Source: Pyxicephalus adspersus | Lineage: Eukaryota; Chordata; Amphibia; Anura; Pyxicephalidae | Assembly: GCF_032062135.1 (NCBI RefSeq) | Contig: NC_092859.1 | Coordinates: 124,493,806 to 124,557,805 of the forward strand | DNA length: 64,000 bases | Direction of reading: 5' to 3' | Shown: positions 24,219-33,908 of the stretch, one piece after another | Position numbering within the stretch: the first letter of the stretch is position 1 | Layout of the letters: each line of letters starts with the position of its first letter | Position numbers and translations under genes: made by a program | Notes under the pieces: generated by a model | What the model was told of the DNA's origin: nothing | Databases searched by the model: none | Seen by the model: the letters and a program-made list of their open reading frames with translations, nothing else

Positions 24219-25855
24219 ACTACAGTATCACATCATGGATTAGCTAGTGTTACGATTACAACAGGACTAGAATCAGGTAACAAATCCTGAAATATTAGTA
24301 AAATGAGGACAGCCTAGAAAGCAGGGCTGGCAATTGACAAGCATAGTCAAAGAAGAAGCAGAAGGTTAACGCAAGTGGCAAGAAAAAAAAAAGACTAATA
24401 CCACGCTTGTTATAACCAGAAGCAATCGGTAGTAATGTATTTCAAGGATAAGCCAAATGCTTGAAAAAAAATTGTAAGAAAATAGGTCCACAATTTACAC
24501 ATATGTATCAGGTCAGAATACAGACTTCATTGATCAGGCAATTGCTGAGTGCTTTGAAACCTGATTTAAGGTCTACCGCTTGAGGTATACCTTGATGTGT
24601 GTAGCTATAGCATAACCATATCGCTGTGCTGAAATCATCCAGAAAATGTAGTAAGTGTGCATTTAGACACAGTGGGCTTTATTTAATATACAAAGTCTAC
24701 AGGACATTTTAAAAGCTCTAAGCTGATCATTACCTATATTTTCCTAATTCTCAGAATAAATCATCAAATTAACTTAAAATTATATTTTTCTGTCATGGTT
24801 ATGAAGGCTATCAAGACAGCTTTTGAGGCCACAAGCACACACATGTGGCCATTCATGGCTTATGGACTATGGCACATTTGAAGTATGTAGTGAGTAAAAA
24901 TATAGAATATTATTTCTTAACAAAAAACAAACCTGTATATTCATAATGATGATTTAATAAGTTCCACATAGTAGCATTTTACCATGAAATGGGGTTTTAC
25001 TTCCCTGGTGGAACTATTTTTAGATCCAGAGCTTTGTTGTTTGGAAACACACTTCCTTTAAATGGGAGTATGCTTCACAATGCTTGAAAAAAAAATATTA
25101 AGGAAATGTTCCATAGATATGTTGCCAGTCTCTATATTTTCTCCTCCCAGTAATATTGCTAAAATGGAAGTAATTATATTACAGGCAAGCATTTTAGAAT
25201 TCATTGCCGTAATATTTCAAGAGCAGATTCCTGCATTTGTACAGCTTTTTAGTGTTGCAGAAAGCTCCTCAAAAAACATTTTCAGCTTGCATTTGGCAGT
25301 TTGTAACGTTTTATGAAAGAGAACACAAAATCAAGTGCAAATAAATGCAATATTTTATTAAGAGCCCATTTAGATTGGTGCAGTGCCCTAATAGACTATT
25401 GTTATATAATGTTATAAAATGGTGCTCTTTATGTTGTGTGTTGCATTAGGACAGCCTATTGAAAATGAATGGATTGCCCCTATAATGCCAAATGTGAATA
25501 AAAATGTCCTTTTTTTCTAATACATTAATGTGCAAAGCAGTGCACTACAATGCCAGTAAATTGCCATAGTATGTTAGAGTGTCATTTGGAATGAATAGCA
25601 CTTTACTGCAGCAGCATATGTTATATACAAATACATGCTTCCACAACACAAAGGTCTAAATGGTACTTCACTGAAAAAGAACAAAAGATGGTAAACGTTT
25701 CTTGTTTGCTTCTTTTGGGTTTCATAAAAAATACAACTGAATCTTTGTGTTATATCTGTTTTATAGATACAAACAAAACAAGAAGGAGAAACTTAGTAAT
25801 GCTTCCCGAAATCCAGTGCTGTATTTTGCATTCTACAATCTAATCTTCAACAATG
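24219..25855. other. AT-rich non-coding DNA
   Basis: Nothing supported. An acceptor-like TGTTTTATAG at 25758-25767 is followed by a 25-codon open stretch that ends in a stop; too weak to call. Confidence 0.4.
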
Positions 25856-25911
25856 AGCCTGATTCATTAAAGCTCTCCAAGACTGAAGAGGATACGGTTT
25901 CATCATTGAAG
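25856..25911. mobile_element. Palindromic MITE, copy 3 (truncated)
   Basis: Only the left end remains: GCCTGATTCATTAAAGCTCT, CCAAGACTGAAGAGGATACG, then CATCATTGAAG. Confidence 0.75.
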
Positions 25912-27212
25912 AGATAAAGGAAAATAATCCAAAAACAGGGAGGATGAAAAACAAAGGTAGTGTGAGGGAATAGAAAAACAGTCAAATTTCCATTTGTCCC
26001 CATTTTTACCTATTACTTTCTCACACAATATAAATGTTAACCTGATAAAGTGTCCCCATGAATCTTTCCATGAATCTTTAAAGTAGATCTGACCAACATT
26101 TATATTATTGATACACTAATTCATAAATACACTTTAATAAATCTGTTTTTATACATTGAACTATAGTAGGAGTAGTCAGTTGCTCCATTCCGATATGGTT
26201 TAGGATGCTTTATATAATTTTGAGCCCAGATTAGAGGATCCACAGCAAATTTTTTCTTTGTGCTTGTTGGTGGCTCCTGAAGCTCTGGATAGCTCCTTTT
26301 CAGATCTCCTTTCCTTGCTCATCTTTTTGCTGTCCCCCTTAATTCCTAATATAGCCATGACTCCTAATAATTCTATGTAAACCATGACTTCTATTCATGG
26401 AAATATTCTTTGTTTCTATAAAATCCTTTCTGAAAGTTCATAGGAAGATATACTTTGAGGTCCATGCTTTATAAAATTCTTCATCTGTTTTTTAACAAAG
26501 TGACAAAGGGTTTTAACTCATCTGCTCTAATTTTTCTAAAATGGGCAGCTCATGAAAGAATGATATGACATATCATATTAATAATATACTCCCTCATTGT
26601 GTATAATGAATATTGTGTTACAATTTCTACAGAACTTGGCTCAACCATTTAATCTCATCCTCATTATCAGTACAACCCTGGCTAGTTTTACTTAACACCT
26701 TGTGCCACAACTGAGAGCCTAGCATTACCTTGCACTGGAAACTATCCAAAAATTCCAATGCTGATAGCTATTTGTGCCCATGTGTCAAACCAGATAAGAT
26801 AAACCTAAAAACTCCACACAAAAGTCAAATAATTTGTCTTAATAAAAAAAGAACATCATGCTTTCTAAATTTAGCTACATATGCTATGGATTTACCTTGG
26901 ACATACTGGAAGGAGAGGAGCAGGGTGCGGTCCAGCATTACATGCAATTGGCCTGGAAAAGCATCGGATTTTGGCCTGGATGAAGAAGATCATTTGACAG
27001 TAAAGTAGTTGTTACTGTGTCACCAGCACATAATAAAATCTTTTAAATTATATTATACCTCATCTCACTTCCTGCTAGTAAATATTCCCACATGTATAGT
27101 TTCTATGATTTACTGAGGTGCATACCTTACTAGACACGGTGCATTGTAGATGATACTTACTTCTATCACTGAATTATGCATTCTGTTCTTTCTTTTGCAG
27201 AGAAATCACTTT
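25912..27212. other. AT-rich non-coding DNA
   Basis: No convincing gene. The minus-strand frame 26385-26200 is Lys/Ser/Glu-rich but lacks good splice sites, so I leave it uncalled. Confidence 0.4.
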
Positions 27213-27390
27213 GGGCCTGATTTATTAAGACTCTCCAAGGCTGGAGAGGATACACTTTGATCAGTGAAGCTAGGTGATCCAACATACCTACAATGGATCT
27301 GGTCCAGGATTCAAAACATTTGATAAGAAATAGGAAATAGAGAAATCCATTCCAGGTTTACAGGCTTGGAGAGCTTTCATAAATCAGGTT
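27213..27390. mobile_element. Palindromic MITE, copy 4
   Basis: GGGCCTGATTTATTAAGACT on the left and AGCTTTCATAAATCAGGTT on the right, with an internal deletion relative to copies 1 and 2. It follows directly after a CTTTTGCAG acceptor-like string, which I take as coincidence. Confidence 0.8.
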
Positions 27391-29696
27391 TGTTGCAGTA
27401 CTGTATCAGCAGATGACCTTTGTGATTCATTAAAATAGACATTATATTTTGGTGCTGATACCAGAATGTGCTGACCTCATTAATGATAAGTAGACAACTT
27501 ATTTAGTCTTGTACCTATGCTGCCATTGCAAGTTTTAAAATATGGTTTTCGGAACCACTCAGGTTTCAATACACCGGAGACACACTGTTTAGTAGTTTTG
27601 ACAGACTGCAAGTGCAAAGTATTTTAGATACTAAATTGTGGCCAAGCAAGACCAGCAATGTTAGCTTGCACATATTGGGGGCCCTCAAATGGACTAGTAG
27701 TATAATATGATAAGTAGATCTCATTAAGGATTTTCTGCTTGTTGGAGCTTTTGGATATTTGGGAGTCCAACTTGCATTTCTGCAGTACTGCATTCATTTC
27801 TCTGCCCAAAACGGCCATGTACCTTAAATGCTCAAAGTGATGTTGTATTATTAACAGTCTTTTGAAAAAAAGAGTTTTCCACAGCTATATCAGATTCAGG
27901 GTTTCATTTTTGAATTTTTAACTGGCAAAGGGCACTTTACTTACCGGTAAATGGTAGCTAAATGCATTCTAAAACATGCATGCAAACTAAAACATGGTTT
28001 GGTTATTAGGTAGTCAGGAGTGCCTATACAAGTCATCAGGTCTGTGGTGTACTGACCAATATTCTTTAGAAGCCAACTTAAGGAAAAAATGTCTATTGGT
28101 CTTCATCTTACAGTCACAGGCCAGAAACTATAAACAGTTGGTGCAGATCATGCGGTAGATAAATCATCTTCCAAAACTTGAATTATTAGATATTAAGGCT
28201 GTCCGAGCTTTCTAATACTTGTGTTAGCAAATCCTTTTCAGAATATGACCAACCATGACTTTGACTCACTGGTGCAAGAGAACTAAAAACAAAAAACAAT
28301 AATTCTTACCAGACACAGTAAGAATTCACCAAAGAATCTTAACCTAATGTTTCAGTACCAGTAAGTGGTAACTATACCAGAGAAGTCTTCTTCAATTTGG
28401 GTCCATTCACATCAAGGCCCTATGGTTGTGGTGAGTTAAATGTTTGTGTTTTCACAGGATTGTGATAGGACAGCCGGGTTGAAAGGCTCCAAACATATGT
28501 TCAGACAGTTAATTCGCCCTAAGTGCCAATTAATGATTAACCCCTAGACAGCTCATATTATATATATGTATATATGCAAAAGTGTTGCTTGTAAAAGCCA
28601 ATGAAATTCTAAGCTACTGTCTGGATGACATCATGACTAAAATCTTATATATTCTGTTTTATGAATTTCCTTGTTACTGAACTAAACTATAAAACAACTG
28701 GAGATCCTGTTTTCTTATCTTCAGGAATAACCCGCTCACTAAAATATTGAATTATGTTACTGTAGCACCTTTTACGAACAACTACCATTTATTATTCCTT
28801 TCATATGGGCATGGGGACCCTGTAAATAATTTTCTTTCTGGTTGCAATTGTGCTGAAAGTGTATTGTATTTGGTCCATCCTTTAATGTCATATATTTCTT
28901 TTATTTTATGCTTTTTTATGATCTTTAATGTGGTAATCTGGATAGCAACATATATAGGCTTTTTCAGCTCCCCATTTATTTAAGGGCATTATACATCTCA
29001 TCCAAATGTCTTCATTACAAGGCTCCCACTGCATAACAACTGGGAAAATTAACTGCAAAGCTGATCAAAGTTGATTTAAAGGCAGGACTGAGATGACTGT
29101 AAAAGTCAAAGTCTTGCTGAATTGTGGAATGTCCCAAGAGATCTTCGGTTCACAATAAAGAAACATATTTTTATTTGTCAATATTGTTTGAAATAATTTA
29201 TATTTCACAGGGGTACAAAAATATAACGATGGGAAGTTTAGCATTACTTTGCAGATGTACATAACGTGTGTGTATATATCTTATTAAGGGAAGAAGGGGA
29301 GCTTTCTGTAAAATAACTTTAAATCAGTAGGAAAATCATTATATTATAGACGTGAGTGACATTGAGTGGTCCTGTAACCCAATGTTCAACCATTCTGCCT
29401 ATAATTACATCACAAATAACATTCCATAACAGGCAATGAGATCATGAAAACAAATTGAAGGCAGCTGGGAATTGTTAATGTGAACCCAAATAAAGCATAC
29501 TTAGAGTTTTTCTTATTGATTTACTGTCTCGAGTCAAATATGTAGAGGGTAAAACAGCAACAAGAAAAGCATCATACTATAAAAAAAAATCTGTTTCCAG
29601 TTTTATGTAATGTTACATAATTGGTTTAAGTCTCCCTAGTTCATCTATCAAGTCACAATGATTAATAAAGTCATTTTGTTTCTGCTTTGCTTAAAG
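27391..29696. other. AT-rich non-coding DNA with one uncalled open segment
   Basis: From a CTTATCTTCAG acceptor-like site at 28725 the + strand is open for about 85 codons to a stop at 28983. It includes a hydrophobic run (SYISFILCFFMIFNVVIWIA). The length is not exceptional for this base composition and I do not call it a gene. AATAAA occurs at 29154. Confidence 0.35.
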
Positions 29697-29828
29697 GAAA
29701 TGAGAGTCTGTGGACAGATTTCTAAGAGACATATTGATGGATATAAGCTATCTCATTTAGGTCACATGACAACAAATTCATTACAAAAAAACATAGAGCA
29801 CTGTATGTATACAGGAAAATTAGTTATG
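29697..29828 (+). CDS. Weak candidate coding exon (44 codons)
   Basis: A TTTCTGCTTTGCTTAAAG acceptor and a strong donor (ATG followed by GTAAGTAG) bound 132 bp. Only one frame is open, in phase 0 at both ends; it includes KRHIDGYKLSHLGHM and ends YTGKLVM. The phase matches the exit phase of the candidate exon at 17670-17839, so both could belong to one + strand gene across a 12-kb intron. I recognise no family, and 44 codons could be open by chance. Treat as a hypothesis. Confidence 0.3.
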
Positions 29829-30142
29829 GTAAGTAGTTCTAGTCAATAAACATGCTTTTTTATCAAGCAACCAAATAGATAATGGTGCCATGTACAAGTT
29901 AAATGTACAGCCTTTAGTTTACACAGCCCCAGTTTGCAAGTTCGCAAGTCCATTGATGCAATCAATTACAGCCATTTAAATGTTCTACACATTAAAAAAA
30001 TGCTGGACATTGTAGGCTACATGTGTTACTAAACAAAACAATCTAAAAAAATACTGAACAGATTTAAATATTTCCTGTACATTATATTTCATCTTTAATG
30101 GTTTCTGAGTCAACAGCCAGCCCAAAATCTTTAGAGAACTGA
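29829..30142. other. AT-rich non-coding DNA
   Basis: Nothing supported. The last 40 bases before the Gypsy element (CAGCCAGCCCAAAATCTTTA and on) loosely resemble a unit of the minisatellite found on its other side. Confidence 0.4.
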
Positions 30143-30147
30143 GGTAG

Positions 30148-30650
30148 TATATTGTGATCTGGCGCACAAACAACTACCAACACCAGGAATCCTTTCAACA
30201 AGTTTTATTACGAAATCCGGAAACAAGCCAAGGTCATACACAAAGGTCAGTCCGATAAAGTGTGGTACAAGTTGGTGAGCCAGAGGCGTAGTCAGGAACA
30301 ATCTGAGGTCATGGCAGGCAGCAGGCAAGGGTAGTCAGGAACAATCTGAGGTCAGGGCAGGGAGAAGGCAAGGGTAGTCAGAAACAAATCCAAAGTCAGG
30401 GAAGGCAGAGTTCATGCAAGGTCAAATATCAGTCCAGGTCACTGCAGGTAAAGTCCAAACTGGTGATGACACAACAAAGGTTAACAGGATAAACCAACAC
30501 AAAAACACACCCAAGCACACTGTTACACAGAGGCTAAAACAGGCAATGGTGAAATGGACAGGGTCTGATTAAATGGGCAGAGTGCCCAATAACCTTGCGC
30601 CACCTGACGCTATTTGATTGGGGGAACAACTACACTGAATCCTCTGTGGC
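30148..30650 (-). repeat. 3' LTR remnant of the Gypsy element
   Basis: The stretch 30412-30650 is a direct repeat of 32892-33128. Shared blocks include CATGCAAGGTCAAATATCAG, CACCCAAGCACACTGTTACA and GCGCTATTTGATTGGGGGAA. The outer part (30148-30411) has no counterpart in the other LTR. It contains an AATAAA signal on the minus strand (about 30207) and the 43-bp tandem repeat. The first 350 bp or so of the LTR are missing here, where it passes straight into the end of pol. Confidence 0.85.
30288..30400. repeat. 43-bp tandem repeat inside the LTR
   Basis: Units at 30288, 30331 and a partial one at 30374 begin GTAGTCAGGAACAATCTGAG and continue GGCAGGCAGCAGGCAAGG. Confidence 0.92.
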
Positions 30651-30689
30651 TGAACCCCTATCTGCTGCAGTGCTCTCTCCCACGCCCAC

Positions 30690-31480
30690 GCCACGCCCAT
30701 GAACGAAGAGATCCTGGTGGAGGAATGTTCTGTATTGTTATATGCCACCTTCGCAAAGGGGAGATAGTCTGCCCTTTCCTCCTGGCATCCGGACACATTG
30801 GAAACTTTGGATATACTGTTCCAACGACTGGTTGGTCTGTTCCGTTTGGCCATTCTTCTCGGAGGGGAACCCTGGCAAAAAGGAGAGTTCGATGCACAGT
30901 TGGGCACAAAACTCCCTCCAGAACTGTGACACAAACTGAACCCCCCGGTCCGAAACAAGATTCTCTGGAGCCGGAACCGTGGAGACGGAACCAATGGAAA
31001 ACTAATAAATCGGCCAATTCCTTGGCTTAGGCCAACTTGGGTAGTGGTACGAAATGGGCTTGTTTACTAAAGCGGTCAACCACGACCTAGACTACCGAAA
31101 ACGCAGAGGACCATGGAAGGTCTGTGATAAAGTCCATGGATGTTTGGGTCCATGGAGCCAAAGGAATGGGCAGAGGAAGCAGAGTGCCGGAGGGAGTGGA
31201 ACGGGGCAATTTACACCAAGCTCAGACTGGACAGGAGTGAACATAGGATTCAACATCAACTGACATGTGGGGCCACCAAACATGTCGTCTTAATAATCCA
31301 AGGGATTTTTTTAACTCCTGGGTGGCCAGCAGTCTTGGAGACATGTAATTGTTGAATCACCTTCAGGTGAAAATGGAGGGGAACATACAGACGCCCTTCA
31401 GGTTTTCCAGGGGGGTGGTCAGTTTGGAGGGGGGACAAGAAGTTCATCAAATTTTCCAGTAGTGATGGGGTCTGCAGTGC
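30690..31480 (-). pseudogene. Gypsy integrase, broken
   Basis: A zinc-finger His pair (HVSKTAGHPGVKK) and a CPV remnant of the Cys pair open the domain. A frame-shifted MDFITDLP-like segment carries the first catalytic Asp. Next come NLVSDRGVQFVSQFWREFC, with the second Asp, and NGQTEQTNQSLEQY, with the Glu. At least three frames are needed to read it. Family knowledge: integrase inserts the cDNA into the host chromosome. This copy cannot produce the enzyme. Confidence 0.85.
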
Positions 31481-31555
31481 AGACACCATGAATTGTGGCA
31501 GCAAGATGGGGCTGGGGCACGGTTCCGGAAGGGAAAAGGCTTCTGGGAAAACAAG

Positions 31556-32906
31556 GGACAGGGCATCGGCCTTAACATTTTTTGAACTTGGTTTATAGGT
31601 AAATTGAAAATTGAACCTCGTGAAGAACAGGGCCCAATGGGCTTGGCCGGAGTTAAGACGTTTAGCCCCTTCGATGTACTCCAAGTTCTTGTAGTCAGTA
31701 TAAACTGTCACGGGGTGTTCTGCCCCTTCCACCCAATGCCTCCATTCCTCAAATGCCCATTTAACCCCCATAAGGTGTCTAGTGCCCACATCGTAATTAC
31801 GCTCAGCTGCAGAGAACGTCCGGGAAAAGAAGTCACAGGGGTGCAATCTCTCCGGTTTCCCAGAGTACTGGCAGAGCACTCCTCCCACGCCTATCTCCGA
31901 GGCATCCACCCCTATGATAAACAGGAGAGTGGGTACAGGATGCACCAATATGGGTGTACAACAAAAAGGCATCTTCAGCGCTTCAAAGGCTTTGCATGCC
32001 TCCGGGGTCCATTTAGAAGAGTCCACCTCTTTTCTGGTGAGGTTTGTAAAAGGGTGGAAAATAGGGGAGAAGTTCTGGATAAACTTCCTGTAAAAATTGT
32101 CAAAACCGAGGCTGAAGCGCTGAAGACCCTTGAGGTCAGTGGGTTGCGGCCACTCCAGCACTGCTGAGACCTTGGTTGGATCCTTGGCCAACCCGTGGTC
32201 TGACAGAATATACCCTAAGAAAGCAACCTCACGTACCTCGAAGGCGCACTTCTCCAGTTTTGCACAGAGGCAGTTCTCCCGGAGTTTCTGGAGGACCTGG
32301 AACACTTGGGTTCTGTGGAGGTGAAGATCAGGTGAGTAGATCAAAATATCATCAAGATATTTTGACCACCGGGGCATTACAGAGACCAAAGGGCATTACC
32401 TGGTATTCAAAGTGCCCATCCCTGGTAGTAAAGGTGGTCTTCCATTCATCACCCTTTCGGATGCCGATTAGATTGTAGGCCCCCTTTAAATCAAGCTAGG
32501 TGAAGAATGGGGCCCCATTGACCTGAGAGAAAAGGTCTTCCATTAGGGGCAGGAGATACCGATTCTTTACAGTAATTTTGTTCAGGCCCCTAAAATTAAT
32601 ACAGGGCTTCAGCCCACCATCCTTCTTCTCCACAAAATAGAAGCCAGCTCCCACAGGGGAAGAGGATGGCCAGATGAAACCTTTCTCTAAGTTCTCCTGG
32701 ATGTACTCTTTCTGGGCCTTTATTTCTGGACCGATTAAATTAAACAAATGATCCCTAGGGGGCATGGTTCCCGGGAGCAATTCAATGGAGCAATCGTAGG
32801 GCCGATAAAGTGGGAGTTTGTCAGCTACTCGAGGGCAAAAAACTCCAGAATACTCCCGGTAAGACTCGGGCATTTTTCTGCCATCTGGAGGGAAGGCACA
32901 GTACAT
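31556..32906 (-). pseudogene. Gypsy reverse transcriptase and RNase H, broken
   Basis: The stretch 32906-32496 encodes the RT fingers (PYDCSIELLPG, KGFIWPSSSP, FVEKKDGGLKPC, LNKITVKNRY). A stop at about 32496 interrupts just before LDLKGAYN, the first Asp motif. MPFGLCNAP follows, then a small deletion, then YLDDILIYS (the YxDD motif) in the long frame ending at 31256. RNase H is marked by VDASEIGVGGVL, VYTDYKNLEY and ADALS, and the TDYK segment carries the expected Asp. The RT reading starts only about 20 codons inside the LTR-pol junction, so protease is gone. Confidence 0.9.
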
Positions 32907-33476
32907 GCAAGGTCAAATATCAGATGGGTAAAGTCCAAACTGGTGACCACACAACAGAGGGTTAACAGGGTAAACCAACACAAGAACGCACCCAAGCACA
33001 CTGTTACACAGAGGCTACAACTAGCAATGGTGCAATGGACAGGGTCTGAATAAATGGGCAGAGTGTCCAATAACCTTGCGCCACCTGGCGCTATTTGATT
33101 GGGGGAACTACTACACTGATTCACCTGTGGCCAATTGGCCGCAGGGGATTCAAACTAAATATGTCCCGCCCTGCAGGGGTGCAATATTTCCCATCCCAGG
33201 GGTCCTTCCAACAGGAACCCTGGGACATGCTGTGCTGTGCACACCTGCAGTAGTGCTGAGGGCGTGAGCAGCACTGTCCACGTCCACAGGAATGCTGGGG
33301 AGGCCGTTAGCCGAAAAGTAGTTCGGCCAGAACGGATCCCTCTGCCGGGGCAAAGAGATGCGCTGCGAGCAGGGCAGCGGCAGCCTAGGCCACGCTGCCT
33401 GCCACACCGCTCTCTTCCAAGCCGCCCGCTATCCTGGAGGACACAGCGGGCTCGCTGGCCAGGTAAGTACCTTACA
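32892..33476 (-). repeat. 5' LTR remnant of the Gypsy element
   Basis: Starts (minus sense) TGTAAGGTACTTACCTGG at 33476 and runs to 32892, where it joins RT-coding sequence directly. The short string GGGAAGGCA is present at this junction and at the matching place in the 3' LTR, which suggests that the deletion used short homology. The outer 350 bp are GC-rich (33150-33470) and have no counterpart in the 3' LTR copy. Confidence 0.82.
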
Positions 33477-33483
33477 GGTAGAT

Positions 33484-33907
33484 ATATAAAAAGCCTGAGT
33501 CTTCAGTAATCCTGGACAGCTAGTTACACAAACCCTGGGCTTCCACATCTCTCAGACCATATAAGCCCTGGGACTCTTAAACCCATAAACCAAGCAAACC
33601 CCTGGCTATAAACCAAGGAACCCAAAAAATCTTAGGTCTTCAGATTTCTTAGGCTTCTCAAACCTTGAGTCTTTGGAATTCCTAAGCAGATAGCAAAATT
33701 TACAAGGGTGTCCAGAGCAATTAGGCAACCAACTACACTTACCTGGGTCTCCAGAATGATTCTGCTACAAAAACTCTAGGTCCCTATGTATCTTAATCAT
33801 TTATAAAAACCAAAGGTCCATGGAACTCCTGGTCTACACAAACTCCTGGTCTACACAAACCCTGGCTCTCGAGAGCTCCTGACCAGTTGGCTACAAAAAA
33901 TACTGGG
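33484..33907. repeat. Degenerate 40-bp minisatellite, left part
   Basis: About ten diverged units follow the pattern CTACACAAACCCTGGG, TCTCCAGAAT, CTTAGGCAGCCAG. The array continues after the LINE at 37529-37800, which shows that the LINE landed inside it. Confidence 0.85.
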
Positions 33908-33908
33908 T

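Larger units (their letters stand above)
30148..33476 (-). mobile_element. Ty3/Gypsy LTR retrotransposon, internally deleted
   Basis: The 5-bp sequence GGTAG stands at both edges (30143-30147 and 33477-33481), consistent with a target duplication. In minus-strand sense the element opens TGTAAGGTACTTACC and closes near GATCACAATATA, so the canonical CA end seems to have mutated. Order in that sense: 5' LTR remnant, RT, RNase H, integrase, 3' LTR. Gag, protease and the primer-binding site are missing, as are parts of both LTRs. Frames are broken throughout. Total length is 3.3 kb, against the 5 kb or more expected of a full element. Confidence 0.9.

Noticed and set aside
28726..28983. 85-codon segment from an acceptor-like site with a hydrophobic stretch
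   Set aside because: Length is not unusual for this base composition, no partner exon found, no recognised family.
30614..31030. 138-codon + strand frame
   Set aside because: Antisense of the Gypsy integrase, whose motifs are clear on the minus strand.
31604..32167. 187-codon + strand frame
   Set aside because: Antisense of Gypsy RT/RNase H.
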